Part shown: positions 38,788 through 48,541 of the stretch, in pieces
Layout of the letters: every line of letters starts with the position of its first letter
Position numbering within the stretch: position 1 is the first letter of the stretch
Assembly (NCBI RefSeq): GCF_004324755.1
Contig: NZ_SDMQ01000011.1
Location: forward strand, 1 to 64,000
Length of the DNA stretch: 64,000 nt
Source: Propioniciclava sinopodophylli
GTDB taxonomy: Bacteria; Actinomycetota; Actinomycetes; Propionibacteriales; Propionibacteriaceae
Direction of reading: 5' to 3'
The notes under the pieces: model-generated
Told to the model about the DNA's origin: nothing
Databases searched by the model: none
Seen by the model: only the letters and a program-made list of their open reading frames with translations
Made by a program: the position numbers and the translations under genes

Positions 38788-39495
38788 TTACGACCGTCTG
38801 GTTCTTGCCTGATCCATGGCCTCGGCCAGGCGGGCGAGCAAGTCGTCGCGCGCCTCCTCCAGGTACCGTCGGAGTTCTTCCGCCGCCGCGCCGCGGTCTC
38901 CGGCCTCAAGCGATTCGAGGATTCCTCGATTGCGGGCCACGTACGGAAGGTGGAAGTCGCGTTGCTCACCGATGGCATTGAACGCCAGCCACATCTCCGC
39001 CAAGCGTGTAGCGAACCAGCGTTGCGTGCGGGGGCTCTCCGTGAGCCCAACGATTTCGCGATGGAAGTCCTGATTCGCACTTCGCATGGCCCTGATATCA
39101 CCCGCCTCGGCGGCAGCGCTGGCACGTTCACTGGCCCGCCGCATCCGCCCGAGACGTTCAGGCGTGAGCGTGCCCCAGAGCACGGCTGCTGGCTCGGTGA
39201 ACAGACGAACCGCGTAGAGATCACGGACGAGTTCAGCGGTGGCCTCGGCGACGAACACGCCGCGATTGGCCCGGCGGACGACCAGCCCCTCCGATGCGAG
39301 GATCAAGAAGGCCTCTCGCACTGTGTTGCGCGACACGTCCAAGCGCTCCGCGACGAGTTCCTCGGTGAGCCGCACGCCCGAGGACAGGGCACCCTCGATG
39401 ATCTGGTCCCGGAGCGCGTCCGCCACCCGCTCGGCGGCCGGCAAGGGGAGTTCGGTGTGGGCGGACGCCGAGTTGGTGAGAGTAGCCGTGGACAT
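38788..39495 (-). CDS. GntR-family (FCD) regulator of the 5-oxoproline operon
   Basis: 235 residues. The winged helix (residues 18-85) contains VAERLDVSRNTVREAFLILASEGLV and NRGVFVAE. The FCD effector domain follows, with the metal/ligand histidines in DFHREIV near 145 and LPYVARNRGILESLEAGD near 190. It is divergent from ycsG-pxpA-pxpBC and is the likely local regulator, probably sensing an organic acid such as 5-oxoproline or glutamate. In Bacillus the corresponding gene cluster is controlled by the IclR-type KipR, so the regulator has been exchanged here. Confidence 0.88.
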   Translation of the reverse strand: MSTATLTNSASAHTELPLPAAERVADALRDQIIEGALSSGVRLTEELVAERLDVSRNTVREAFLILASEGLVVRRANRGVFVAEATAELVRDLYAVRLFTEPAAVLWGTLTPERLGRMRRASERASAAAEAGDIRAMRSANQDFHREIVGLTESPRTQRWFATRLAEMWLAFNAIGEQRDFHLPYVARNRGILESLEAGDRGAAAEELRRYLEEARDDLLARLAEAMDQARTRRS

Positions 39496-39525
39496 CGGTC
39501 CAGCCTAGCAATCAACCCTTGTCAA

Positions 39526-39538
39526 ATTGTTCAACAAT
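39526..39538. promoter_or_regulatory. GntR operator between gntR and ycsG
   Basis: ATTGTTCAACAAT is a perfect 13-bp palindrome about a central C. It stands out in an AT-rich 40-bp patch in the 104-bp divergent spacer. TTGTCAAATTGTT next to it may supply the -35 region. Confidence 0.7.
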
Positions 39539-39599
39539 CCCCTAATGTCCAGGCATCGAAGCGCGACGGCGTCTTCGGCGACGGAATCGAGGGGAGCAC

Positions 39600-40817
39600 A
39601 TGGCTGGCGAAGTGTCGACTGGCTCAGCAACACGCAAGCCGCGCTCGGCCCTGTTGGGGGCAATGTTCCTGATGGCCACCAGCGCCATCGGCCCCGGGTT
39701 CATCACCCAGACGACTGCCTTCACGGCGCGGCTGGGTGCGGCGTTCGCGTTCGCGATTCTGGTGTCGATCCTGGTGGACATCGCGATCCAACAGAACGTG
39801 TGGCGCGTCTTGGGGGTGTCGGGCCTGCGCGCGAACGAACTGGGGAACGCGACTGCCAAGGGGTTGGGATGGGTCCTTTCCGTGCTCGTCGTGGTGGGCG
39901 GAATGGTCTTCAACATCGGGAACATCTCAGGAACCGGCTTGGGTGTTCAGGCGATGCTGGGGGGCCTTGATCCGCGGATCGGCGCCACCGTCTCTGCAGT
40001 GCTGGCGATTGTGCTCTTCATGATGAAGTCTGCGGGGCCGATGCTGGACCGGATCGTGGTCTTTCTCGGCATCGTGATGATCGTCATGACCGCGTGGATT
40101 GCGATCACCACGGCTCCACCGGTGGGGGAGGTTCTCATCAATTCGGTTGCGCCGAGCCAGATCGATGTCTTGGTCATCACCACCCTGATTGGAGGCACGG
40201 TCGGCGGCTACATCACCTACGCCGGCGCGCACCGACTCATTGACTCCGGTACAACAGGACCCTCCAACGCGCTAGCGATCGGGCGAAGCTCGATCACCGG
40301 GATCATCGTGACCGGGGTGATGCGGGTTGTGCTCTTCCTGGCAATCTTCGGCGTCGTCGCTTCCGGGGCTCAGCTGGATCCGAAGAACCCGGCTGCCTCA
40401 GCCTTCCAGCACGCGGCCGGCGACTTCGGGCAGGTGGTGTTCGGCGTCATCTTCTGGGCTGCGGCCATCACCTCTGTGATCGGGGCCTCGTACACGTCGG
40501 TCACCTTCCTCACCACCCAACGGACGCCCGAACGTACGCGCAACTTGCTGGTGGTCGCCTTCATCGCGCTTGGAACGATCCTCTATCTGGTTCTGGGACA
40601 GGCGCCTGTGCAGTTGCTGATCTTTGCCGGCGCGTTCAACGGCCTGATCCTGCCCATCGGCTTCACTGTGATCCTCTGGGTCGCCTGGCGGCGGCGCGAC
40701 CTGCTTCAGGGTTACGTCTACCCCAAGTGGCTGCTGGTGGTCGGGGTGATCGCCTGGCTGTTGACGCTGTGGCTCGGGATCCAGTCCCTCTCGGGTCTGG
40801 CAGGTCTGTGGTCATGA
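39600..40817 (+). CDS. NRAMP-family permease of the 5-oxoproline operon (YcsG-like)
   Basis: 405 residues with about eleven transmembrane helices and the NRAMP opening GPGFITQTTAFTA in the first helix, where classical metal carriers have DPGN. The metal-binding Asp-Pro-Gly-Asn and Met-Pro-His motifs are not kept, so the substrate is probably not a divalent metal. Homologues named YcsG sit in the 5-oxoprolinase cluster of Bacillus, where uptake of an organic substrate is suspected. Its stop overlaps the pxpA start (ATGA). This operon is visibly less GC-rich than its neighbours, consistent with transfer. Confidence 0.85.
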   Translation: MAGEVSTGSATRKPRSALLGAMFLMATSAIGPGFITQTTAFTARLGAAFAFAILVSILVDIAIQQNVWRVLGVSGLRANELGNATAKGLGWVLSVLVVVGGMVFNIGNISGTGLGVQAMLGGLDPRIGATVSAVLAIVLFMMKSAGPMLDRIVVFLGIVMIVMTAWIAITTAPPVGEVLINSVAPSQIDVLVITTLIGGTVGGYITYAGAHRLIDSGTTGPSNALAIGRSSITGIIVTGVMRVVLFLAIFGVVASGAQLDPKNPAASAFQHAAGDFGQVVFGVIFWAAAITSVIGASYTSVTFLTTQRTPERTRNLLVVAFIALGTILYLVLGQAPVQLLIFAGAFNGLILPIGFTVILWVAWRRRDLLQGYVYPKWLLVVGVIAWLLTLWLGIQSLSGLAGLWS

Positions 40818-41575
40818 TGGCGATTGACCTCAACGCCGATCTCGGTGAGTCCCTGGGCGTTTGGACCATGGGTGATGACGACGCGATGTTGAGCCTCGTG
40901 ACTTCCGCAAACGTGGCCTGCGGGTTCCACGCGGGAGATCCGTTGACCACGCAGGCGACCGTGGCGACCGCTGCCCGGCGGAATGTCGTGGTGGGTGCCC
41001 ACCCCTCATACCGAGACCTCATTGGCTTTGGACGTCGCTTCATGGATGTTTCGCCTGCCGAGCTCACGGCCGACGTCGTGTATCAACTGGGTGCCCTTGA
41101 CGCCCTTTGTCGGACAGCGGGCACGCGACTGGCTTACGTCAAGCCTCACGGGGCGCTCTACAACACGATCGTGCACCATGAGGAGCAGGCCAAGGCTGTG
41201 GTCGACGCCGTCCGAGCGTTCGACGACCGCCTCCCTGTGTTGGGCTTGCCGGGCTCTGTGTTTCTTGCGCTGGCCGACGCGGCGGGCTTGCCCACCAAGG
41301 AGGAGGCATTTGCCGATCGGGCTTACAACGCGGATGGCACCTTGGTCTCGCGGCGCCACCCGGGTGCGGTCCTCCATGATCCGGCAGTCGTGGCGGCCCG
41401 CATGGTCCGCCTGGTCGTGGAGGGACGGGTCGCTGCGATCGACGGTACGGACATCGAACTCCGCGCCGACTCCATTTGCATCCACGGCGACACACCGGGT
41501 GCGGTGAACGCTGCAGCCCAGGTGAGGTCAGCACTCCTGGCTGCGGGCGTCACCCTCGCCCCGTTCGCACCGTGA
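40814..41575 (+). CDS. pxpA: 5-oxoprolinase subunit A (LamB/YcsF family)
   Basis: 253 residues from ATG 40814 (ATG 40817 is possible). It opens IDLNADLGESLG and has NVACGFHAGDP near residue 37 and YVKPHGALYN near 112, the family marks. With PxpB and PxpC it cleaves 5-oxoproline (pyroglutamate) to glutamate using ATP. It overlaps both neighbours, by 4 bases each. Confidence 0.95.
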   Translation: MMAIDLNADLGESLGVWTMGDDDAMLSLVTSANVACGFHAGDPLTTQATVATAARRNVVVGAHPSYRDLIGFGRRFMDVSPAELTADVVYQLGALDALCRTAGTRLAYVKPHGALYNTIVHHEEQAKAVVDAVRAFDDRLPVLGLPGSVFLALADAAGLPTKEEAFADRAYNADGTLVSRRHPGAVLHDPAVVAARMVRLVVEGRVAAIDGTDIELRADSICIHGDTPGAVNAAAQVRSALLAAGVTLAPFAP

Positions 41576-43161
41576 CCACCTTTCGGGTGCTGGCCTGCGG
41601 GGAACGCGCGCTCCTCGTGGAGTTGGGCGACCTGGATGAAGTGTTGGCCCTGGACGCCAAGGTACGCACCCATGTGTTCGACTCCGACCTTCAGATCGAG
41701 GACGTCGTCCCAGCCGCACAGACGCTCCTTGTCGCAACGCGATCGCCCAAGACGCTGGCAGCCGTTCGACACCTTGTGGAGCGCCTTGTGACGACCCTGT
41801 CGGTGCCCGCTCCGGGCGATACGGCAGCCACCGCGGCCCCCATGATTGACATCGGTGTGCACTACGACGGGCCTGACCTCGAGGAGGTTGCACGTCTGGT
41901 GGGCCTCAGTTCGGCCGAAGTGATTGCCGCTCATACCGGCACACCCTGGCGTGTCGGGTTCGGAGGCTTTGCGCCCGGGTTCGCCTACCTGGTGGACGGA
42001 GATCCTCGACTGGACGTCCCGCGGCGCGACATCCCCCGCACGTCGGTGCCGGCGGGGGCCGTGGGACTGGCCGGATCGTTCTCCGGCATTTATCCACGCT
42101 CCTCCCCGGGTGGCTGGCAGATCCTGGGCCACACCACGGAAAGCCTGTGGGATATCAACCGCACCCCACCCGCCTTGCTCCAACCAGGAGCCACAGTTCG
42201 CTTCTTCGACGCAGGGCCGGCCATCCGGACCGAACGTCCGGGAGCAACGACTGAGGTCGACCTTGCTGAGGTTGACGAGCTCGATCCGGAGCGCTCGGTG
42301 ACGGTTCTCGCAATCGGTGCTCTCACGCTCATTGAGGACTCCGGCCGGAGTGGATGGAAGCACGTCGGCGTCGGACGAGCAGGGGCAGCGGACCGCGCAT
42401 CCGCGGCAATGGCCAACCGTCTGGTGGGAAACGAGCCTGAGGCGGCGCTGTTCGAGGTGGTGATGGGCGGCCTGAAGCTGCGACTCAACGCCCCTTCGGT
42501 CGTGGCAACGACCGGTGCGCTCGCACCCCTGACAGTGAACGGCAAGGTGGCAGCCCATGGACAGCGCCTGTACCTCTCGCCGGGAGACGAACTCGCCCTG
42601 GGCACACCGCTTGCGGGTTTGCGGACCTACGTCGCGATCTCCGGTGGGCTAACAGTCCCGCCCATCCTTGGTTCGCGCTCGGCGGACACTCTCGCGAAGA
42701 TCGGCACCGGCAAGGTTACGGTCGGAGCCTGCCTCCCCTTGGGGCCTACCCCTCCACATCCCGAGGTACGGGGCGATCACCCCATCGTCACCCCGAGTTC
42801 GTCGGAGTTGACACTCGAAGTCATCCCTGGCCCGCGGGCCGACTGGTTCGGTGGGACCGAACAACTCCTCGCCAGCACCTGGCACGTCAGCGCCCAGTGT
42901 GACCGGATCGGTGTGCGGTTGGAGGGGCTGCCGCTCAGCCGAGCGCAAGGTTTCGAAGGGGTTGAACTGCCTAGCGAAGGCGTGATGCGCGGTTCCATCC
43001 AGATACCTCCCAGTGGTCAGCCCGTGGTGTTCGGAAGCGACCATCCCGTCACGGGTGGCTACCCAGTCATCGGGGTGCTCACCGAGACTGCCTCGGACCG
43101 CCTCGCCCAAGCTCGACCGGGCCAGGTCGTGCGATTCGTCCTGAAACGGAGAACCCCATGA
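41572..43161 (+). CDS. 5-oxoprolinase subunits B and C, fused
   Basis: 529 residues from GTG 41572. Residues 1-210 are PxpB/KipI-like ([35 protein letters not shown]). Residues 235-529 are PxpC/KipA-like ([53 protein letters not shown]). In Bacillus and E. coli these are two genes; natural fusions occur in actinobacteria. The linker between domains has no stop or frameshift. It supplies the ATP-dependent half of the 5-oxoprolinase complex. It overlaps pxpA by 4 bases and the DUF1445 gene by 4. Confidence 0.93.
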   Translation: MTTFRVLACGERALLVELGDLDEVLALDAKVRTHVFDSDLQIEDVVPAAQTLLVATRSPKTLAAVRHLVERLVTTLSVPAPGDTAATAAPMIDIGVHYDGPDLEEVARLVGLSSAEVIAAHTGTPWRVGFGGFAPGFAYLVDGDPRLDVPRRDIPRTSVPAGAVGLAGSFSGIYPRSSPGGWQILGHTTESLWDINRTPPALLQPGATVRFFDAGPAIRTERPGATTEVDLAEVDELDPERSVTVLAIGALTLIEDSGRSGWKHVGVGRAGAADRASAAMANRLVGNEPEAALFEVVMGGLKLRLNAPSVVATTGALAPLTVNGKVAAHGQRLYLSPGDELALGTPLAGLRTYVAISGGLTVPPILGSRSADTLAKIGTGKVTVGACLPLGPTPPHPEVRGDHPIVTPSSSELTLEVIPGPRADWFGGTEQLLASTWHVSAQCDRIGVRLEGLPLSRAQGFEGVELPSEGVMRGSIQIPPSGQPVVFGSDHPVTGGYPVIGVLTETASDRLAQARPGQVVRFVLKRRTP

Positions 43162-43964
43162 CGCAGAACTCGCCTGTGGCCCCGGCCAACCCGGGAGAAC
43201 TGGCTCCTGCCCAGGCCCGACTCATGTTCCGAGGGGGTCTCCAAGTGCCCACGACCGGATGGGCAGCCGGATTCACCCAAGCCAATCTTCTGTGTGTCCC
43301 CAAGGACGACGCGTTCGATTTTCTCCTCTACGCGCAGCGCAATCCCAAGCCTTGCCCTGTACTGGATGTCCTGGAGCCAGGACAGTTCGACGGCCCCATC
43401 CTGGATGGCGACGTTCGCACCGACGCTCCCCAGTATCGCGTCTACCGAGAGGGCCGCCTGGTTGCCGAAGTTCCCGACGCGACCCCGTACTGGCGCGACG
43501 ACCTGGTGTCCTTCCTGATCGGGTGCAGCTTCACGTTCGAGCACCCACTCGCGGCTGCGGGCGTCCCACTTCGCCACGCGGAAGCAAACCGGAACGTCCC
43601 GATGTACGTCACGTCAACGCGCTGCCGACCCGCCGGACGCTTCAGTGGCCCCCTGGTCGTGTCCATGCGCCCCATTCCGGCGAACAGGGTCGCCGATGCA
43701 GTTCGAATCACGTCCAGGTACCCGGCCGTGCATGGCGCCCCCGTCCACATCGGCAACCCCGCCGCTCTCGGCATCCGCCGGCTTGAGGAACCCGACTACG
43801 GCGACCCGCCCGTCATCCTCCCCGGCGACGTTCCGGTCTTTTGGGCGTGTGGGGTCACCCCCCAAGCCATGGTCATGGAGACGCGCCCTGAGCTCGCCAT
43901 CACCCATGCGCCCGGTTTCATGCTCATCACCGATGCCCGGGACGACGAGTACCAGATCCCCTGA
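43158..43964 (+). CDS. DUF1445 family protein (YcsI-like, putative hydro-lyase)
   Basis: 268 residues. Family marks are [30 protein letters not shown] near residue 47, [13 protein letters not shown] near 120, [11 protein letters not shown] near 150 and CGVTPQAMV near 235. Relatives include the mitochondrial D-glutamate cyclase, which turns D-glutamate into 5-oxoproline, a good metabolic match for an oxoprolinase operon. Last gene of the unit, starting in the pxpBC stop. Confidence 0.9.
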   Translation: MTQNSPVAPANPGELAPAQARLMFRGGLQVPTTGWAAGFTQANLLCVPKDDAFDFLLYAQRNPKPCPVLDVLEPGQFDGPILDGDVRTDAPQYRVYREGRLVAEVPDATPYWRDDLVSFLIGCSFTFEHPLAAAGVPLRHAEANRNVPMYVTSTRCRPAGRFSGPLVVSMRPIPANRVADAVRITSRYPAVHGAPVHIGNPAALGIRRLEEPDYGDPPVILPGDVPVFWACGVTPQAMVMETRPELAITHAPGFMLITDARDDEYQIP

Positions 43965-44079
43965 CCAGTAACCAACGACTTCAGGGGGTCGAGCTCATCT
44001 GCCGGGTCCTGTGAGCGGCACCCCGGGGGTTCCTCACCTCCGGCGTCGGTCACCGCGCCGCCTCATCCGTGTGGATGTC

Positions 44080-45318
44080 TCAGACGTGACCCGCAGCGTC
44101 CGCGAAGGCGGCCAGGGTGTGCTCGATGACGGCGTCCAGGTCGGACAAGCTGATGACCAGCGGGGGTGCGAAGCGGATGGTGTGGCCGTGGGTGTCCTTG
44201 GCGAGCACCTCCTTCCCCAGCAGGCGGTAGCAGATGTCCTTGGCGGTGCCGAGGTCGGGGTTCACGTCGACGCCCAGCCACAGGCCGGCCTGGCGGACGG
44301 CGGTGGCCCAGCCCTTGTCGAGCAGCGGCTGCAGGCCGGCGCGGAACCTCTCGCCAAGCACGCAGGAGCGCTCCTGCATCTCGCCCGTGGCGAGCAGGTC
44401 GACCACGGCGGAGCCGATCGCGCAGGCCAGCGGGTTCCCGCCGAACGTGGAGCCGTGCTGGCCGGGCCGGAACAGCCCCAAGATGTCGCGGTTCGCCACG
44501 ACCGCTGACAGCGGCATGATGCCGCCGCCCAGCGCCTTCCCGAGGACGTAGATGTCGGGGATGACCCCCTCGCGGTCGCAGGCGAACGTCGCGCCCGCAC
44601 GGCCGAGGCCTGACTGGATCTCGTCGGCGATCATCAGGACGCCGTGGCGCGAGGTCACCTCGCGCACCTCGGTCAGGAAGCCCAGCGGCGGCACGATGAC
44701 GCCGGCCTCGCCCTGGACCGGCTCGAGCAGCACGGCCACCGTGTCGTCGTCGGTGGCGGCCTCGATGGCGCCGGCGTCCCCGAAGGGCACGTGCACGAAG
44801 CCCGGGGTGTAGGGGGAGAAGGAGCGGCGGGCCTCCTCGTCGTTGCTGAAGGAGATCACGGTGGTCGTCCGGCCGTGGAAGTTACCCTCCATGACGATGA
44901 TCTTCGCCCGGCCCTCGGGCACCCCCTTGGTCTCGTAGCCCCACTTGCGCGCGGTCTTGATGGCGGTCTCCACGGCCTCGACGCCGGTGTTCATCGGCAG
45001 CACCATGTCCTTGCCGCACAGCTCCGCGAGCGCCTTCACGAACGGGCCGAACGGCTCGGAGTAGAAGGCCCGCGACGTCAGGGTCACCTTGCCGAGCTGG
45101 GCCTGCGCGGCCGCCAGCAGGGCGGGGTGGCCGTGGCCGAAGTTCACCGCCGAGTACGCCGACAGGCAGTCGATGTAGCGGTTGCCGTCCACGTCGGTGA
45201 CGTGCGCTCCCTCGGCCGAGGCGATCACGACGGGCAGCGGGGCGTAGTTGTGCGCGCTGAAGGTCTCGATCTCGTCGATGGCGGCGCGCTGGCGCTCGCT
45301 TCGCGGCTCAAGGGCCAT
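44080..45318 (-). CDS. rocD: ornithine aminotransferase
   Basis: 412 residues from ATG 45318 (GGGGGAG upstream). The PLP lysine is in LGKALGGGIMPLSAV near residue 260. NTGVEAVETAIKTARKWGY near 110 and LLEPVQGEAGVIVPP near 200 are typical of ornithine 5-aminotransferase rather than acetylornithine aminotransferase. It converts ornithine plus 2-oxoglutarate to glutamate semialdehyde plus glutamate. It lies alone, convergent with the oxoproline operon; both feed glutamate. Confidence 0.93.
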   Translation of the reverse strand: MALEPRSERQRAAIDEIETFSAHNYAPLPVVIASAEGAHVTDVDGNRYIDCLSAYSAVNFGHGHPALLAAAQAQLGKVTLTSRAFYSEPFGPFVKALAELCGKDMVLPMNTGVEAVETAIKTARKWGYETKGVPEGRAKIIVMEGNFHGRTTTVISFSNDEEARRSFSPYTPGFVHVPFGDAGAIEAATDDDTVAVLLEPVQGEAGVIVPPLGFLTEVREVTSRHGVLMIADEIQSGLGRAGATFACDREGVIPDIYVLGKALGGGIMPLSAVVANRDILGLFRPGQHGSTFGGNPLACAIGSAVVDLLATGEMQERSCVLGERFRAGLQPLLDKGWATAVRQAGLWLGVDVNPDLGTAKDICYRLLGKEVLAKDTHGHTIRFAPPLVISLSDLDAVIEHTLAAFADAAGHV

Positions 45319-45400
45319 GGGCTCCCCCTTGTCGGACGGCGGGCCGGCGGCCCGGCGGACAGTTGAGCATATCAATTGCGGAAATCTCGGCGGTGACCCG

Positions 45401-46678
45401 TCAAGATCCTGGCCGACTGCGCGATGCGCGCAAAGCCTTACCGATGGAGAGCCGCTTGTCGTAGGAGATCGAGCCCTGCCGGAACAGCCGGACGCCGAGC
45501 CACACCAAGGCGCTCGCGAACGCGAACAGGACCAGGGCGACGGCGACCCCCTGCCAGACCGGCAGCAAACCCAGGGCGTTGCGCAGCAGCGCCGTCACGG
45601 GCGCGGTGAGCGGGAACCAGGTCAGGAACTCCGAGACCACGCTGGTGGGGTCGTTGATCACCATCGTCGCGGTGTAGAGCGGCAGGAACATTGCCAGGAT
45701 GACGGCGCCGAACGCCGAACCGGCGTCCTTGGCCGTTGGCATGATCGAGCCGATCGCCACCAGCAGGCCGGTGAACATCAGGAAACCTCCGGTGAAGATG
45801 AGGGCCGCGAGGACGATGCGCACCGGGTCGATGAGCACCTCGCCTCCCAGAGCCAGCGGCGGCATCTCGTCCGCGGGGAGGGTGTTGCCCGGCCCCGCGG
45901 TGGCGGCCCCCAACAGGCCGGGGAACAGCACCCCCACCAGCACCGCCGGCACGAGCAGCACCATCGCCTGCACGATGCCCACGGCGAAGACCGCGAGCAC
46001 CTTGCCGACGATCAGCACCCGTGGGTCGAGGGTGGTCAGGATCATCTCCGTGACCCGGTTCTCCTTCTCCTCGACCGTGATGTTCAGCATCTGCTGGCCC
46101 AGCATCAGGACGCCCATGTACAGCAGCACCAGGAACAGGCCCGGCACCACCGCAGCCGCGAGGCCGGGGCTGCGGTGGCCGTCCTTCCACAGCTCGGCGT
46201 CGGTGCTGACACCCGTGAGCACGCCGACGAGCCGCGAGTCGCCGATGCGCTCGGACGCCGAGCGTTCCAGCAGGTCGCGGGCCAGGGCGTGCCACTGCCC
46301 GGACTGGATGAGCCCGACGTCCTCCGCGACGATGTGCACCGCCTCGCGCGTGGGGTCGGCGGGAATGTCGAGGTGCACCTCTGCGCGCCCCTCGCGCACC
46401 GCCTGGGCCGCGGCCGTGGCGTCCGCTGCCCGGGTGCCGCCCATCTCGGCGGCCACGGTAGGGGAGACCAGGCCCGAGGAGTCTGCGTACGTGAACGCCT
46501 GCTTCTCGCCGCGCTGGGTGTCGACCGAGGAGAGGGCCGACGAGTTCGACCAGAACATGAGCGCGAAGATCACGACCATGAGCAGCGGGATGCTCAGCGA
46601 CGTCAGCCAGAAGGACGGCTTGGTCAGGGTGCGGCGCACCTCGAAGCCCAGCACCGTCCCGAGGTTGTGGAGCTTCAT
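45401..46678 (-). CDS. ABC-2 type exporter permease (NatB-like)
   Basis: 425 residues. One transmembrane helix near the N-terminus (PSFWLTSLSIPLLMVVIFALMFW) is followed by a large extracytoplasmic domain (residues 45-180) and five or six helices from residue 185 on. MLGQQMLNITVEEKENRVTEMILTTLDPRVLIVGKV near 200 is the cytoplasmic coupling segment of the NatB/ABC-2 group. With the ATPase gene, which it overlaps, it should export sodium, a drug or a peptide; the substrate cannot be read. Confidence 0.9.
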   Translation of the reverse strand: MKLHNLGTVLGFEVRRTLTKPSFWLTSLSIPLLMVVIFALMFWSNSSALSSVDTQRGEKQAFTYADSSGLVSPTVAAEMGGTRAADATAAAQAVREGRAEVHLDIPADPTREAVHIVAEDVGLIQSGQWHALARDLLERSASERIGDSRLVGVLTGVSTDAELWKDGHRSPGLAAAVVPGLFLVLLYMGVLMLGQQMLNITVEEKENRVTEMILTTLDPRVLIVGKVLAVFAVGIVQAMVLLVPAVLVGVLFPGLLGAATAGPGNTLPADEMPPLALGGEVLIDPVRIVLAALIFTGGFLMFTGLLVAIGSIMPTAKDAGSAFGAVILAMFLPLYTATMVINDPTSVVSEFLTWFPLTAPVTALLRNALGLLPVWQGVAVALVLFAFASALVWLGVRLFRQGSISYDKRLSIGKALRASRSRPGS

Positions 46679-47595
46679 GCCGCCCCCTCACCGGGCTGGT
46701 GCCCGTAGATCTTGAGGAACACCTGCTCCATCGACGTCCGTGCGGCGTCGAAGCTGCGGACCGTCACGCCGGCGTCCACCAACTGCCGGAGCAGTGCTTG
46801 GGCGTCGGTGCCCTCGGCGAGTTCGATCTCGGCGTAGTTGCGCTCCAAGGTGAGCGGACGCCAACCCCGCGGCTCGGGCAGGGTGCCGGTGAAGTGCAGC
46901 CGGACGAGGCCGGCGCCGTAGGAGTCCTGCACCTCGGCGACGGTGCCGTACGCCTCGGCGCGGCCGTCCTTGAGGAGGAGCACGCGGTCACACAGCCGCT
47001 CCACCTCGTCCATCTGGTGGGTGATGATGACGACCGTCGCGCCCGCCGCGCGCTGGGCCTCGACGAGGTCGAGCAGCAGGCGCCGGTTGACGGGGTCGAA
47101 CCCCTTGGTCGGCTCGTCGAGGATGAGGAGCGAGGGGTTGTCCATGATCGTGACGCCGAGCTGGACCTTCTGCTGCTGGCCGCCGGACAGGGTGGTCAGC
47201 TTGGCGTTGCCCTTGTCGCCGAGGCCGACGCGCTCGAGATAGTGCTGGCTCCACAGCGCGGCCCGCGACCGCTCCATGCCCTTGAGCTGCCCGAAGTACG
47301 TCATGACGTCGAGGACCTTCTCCTTGCGGTAGAGGCCGCGCTCCTCGGGCAGGTAGCCGAGGGAGTAGTCGCCGGCGGGATCGAACGGACGCCCGTGCAC
47401 CAGCAGTTCGCCGGCGGTGGGGGTGTAGATGCCGAGCAGCGCCCGGACGGTGGTGGTCTTGCCCGAGCCGTTCGCGCCGAGCAGCCCGAACGTCTCGCCG
47501 GGGCGGACCTCGAAACCCAGGCCGTCCACGACGCGCTTGTCGCCGAACTCCATGGTGAAGTCCCGCACCTCCATGACGGGAGTGGTGTCACTCAT
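46675..47595 (-). CDS. ABC exporter ATPase (NatA-like)
   Basis: 306 residues from ATG 47595. Walker A GANGSGKTTTVRALLG is near residue 44, the Q-loop follows, signature LSGGQQQKVQLG is near 135, Walker B LLILDEPTKGFD near 155 and the switch HQMDEVERL near 190. The C-terminal 80 residues form the DUF4162-type domain of single-gene ABC-2 ATPases. Paired with the permease by an ATGA overlap. Confidence 0.95.
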   Translation of the reverse strand: MSDTTPVMEVRDFTMEFGDKRVVDGLGFEVRPGETFGLLGANGSGKTTTVRALLGIYTPTAGELLVHGRPFDPAGDYSLGYLPEERGLYRKEKVLDVMTYFGQLKGMERSRAALWSQHYLERVGLGDKGNAKLTTLSGGQQQKVQLGVTIMDNPSLLILDEPTKGFDPVNRRLLLDLVEAQRAAGATVVIITHQMDEVERLCDRVLLLKDGRAEAYGTVAEVQDSYGAGLVRLHFTGTLPEPRGWRPLTLERNYAEIELAEGTDAQALLRQLVDAGVTVRSFDAARTSMEQVFLKIYGHQPGEGAA

Positions 47596-47616
47596 GGATC
47601 CATCCCACCACGTCCG

Positions 47617-47703
47617 GCCGACAGAAGCCCCATTGATCAAGGTCGGTGGGGCTGTCGGCGGACGGGAGCGGGGCTGTCGGCGGAGAAGACCGGGGCTGTC
47701 GGC
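47617..47703. repeat. 22-bp array 3: one direct, three inverted units
   Basis: A direct unit at 47617 (GCCGACAG, then AAGCCCCA) faces three inverted units GGGGCTGTCGGCGG at 47648, 47670 and 47692, each exactly 22 bases apart (CTGTCGGC ends at 47659, 47681 and 47703). The direct unit can fold on the first inverted one. It fills the spacer between the sugar-permease stop (47714) and the ABC ATPase start (47595). Confidence 0.85.
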
Positions 47704-47713
47704 GGGTGGGGGA

Positions 47714-48541
47714 CTACTTGAGGCCCGAACGTTCCACGCCCTGGACGAGCCAGCGCTGCAGGAAGAGGAAAACGACCAGGGCCGGCACGGTGGCGATGAG
47801 GGCGCCGGTGAACATCTCCGGGTACCGGATCCCCTGGCTGGTCATGAACTGGCTCAGCACCACCTGCACGGTGCGCATCGAGGGGTCCTGGGCGATGAGC
47901 AGCGGCCAGAGGAAGGCGTTCCAGGCCCCGATGAACGTGATGGTGCCGACCGCGGCGACGGTGCCCAGGGCGTTGGGCACGACGATGCGCCAGAAGGTCG
48001 CCCAGACGCTCGCGCCGTCGAGGGCGGCCGACTCCTCGAGCTCGCGGGGGAACTCCAGGAACTGCTGGCGGAACAGGAACGTGGCGAACGCCGAGAAGAT
48101 CACCGGGATGATCAGGCCCCGGTACGTCGAGATCCAGCCCAGCGTGCTGACCATCACGAACGTCGGCACGAAGGTCACCATCGCGGGCACCATCAGCGTG
48201 AACACCGTCATCCCCAGGATCACCTTCGACGCCGGCGTCCGCCACCGCGACAGCGCGTAGCCGGCCATCAGCGAGATGACGACGGTCAGCACCGTCTGCG
48301 TGACGGCCACCACCGCGGACGTCCCCAGCGCTGGCAGGATGCCAAAGCCCGGGTTGGTCAGCACGTCGGTGAAGGTGCTGCCGCCCACGGCGTCCGGCAG
48401 CCAGTTCCACTGCGGGGAGACCAGGTGGCGCTGCGTGGAGAACGCGTTGCGGAAGATCACGTAGAACGGCAGCAGGAAGAAGACCGCCAACACGGACGCC
48501 ACCACGTACGCGAGCGTCGTGCCCGGCTTCGAACGCCTCAC
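47714..48541 (-). CDS. carbohydrate ABC transporter permease (MalG type)
   Basis: 275 residues from GTG 48541, overlapping the stop of the first permease. Six transmembrane helices are visible. The EAA motif that docks the ATPase is EESAALDGASVWATFWRIVVPNA near residue 180. With the MalF-type partner it forms the channel for a sugar or oligosaccharide. No ATPase gene accompanies the operon; a shared MsiK-like ATPase encoded elsewhere is the usual solution in actinobacteria. Confidence 0.93.
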   Translation of the reverse strand: MRRSKPGTTLAYVVASVLAVFFLLPFYVIFRNAFSTQRHLVSPQWNWLPDAVGGSTFTDVLTNPGFGILPALGTSAVVAVTQTVLTVVISLMAGYALSRWRTPASKVILGMTVFTLMVPAMVTFVPTFVMVSTLGWISTYRGLIIPVIFSAFATFLFRQQFLEFPRELEESAALDGASVWATFWRIVVPNALGTVAAVGTITFIGAWNAFLWPLLIAQDPSMRTVQVVLSQFMTSQGIRYPEMFTGALIATVPALVVFLFLQRWLVQGVERSGLK

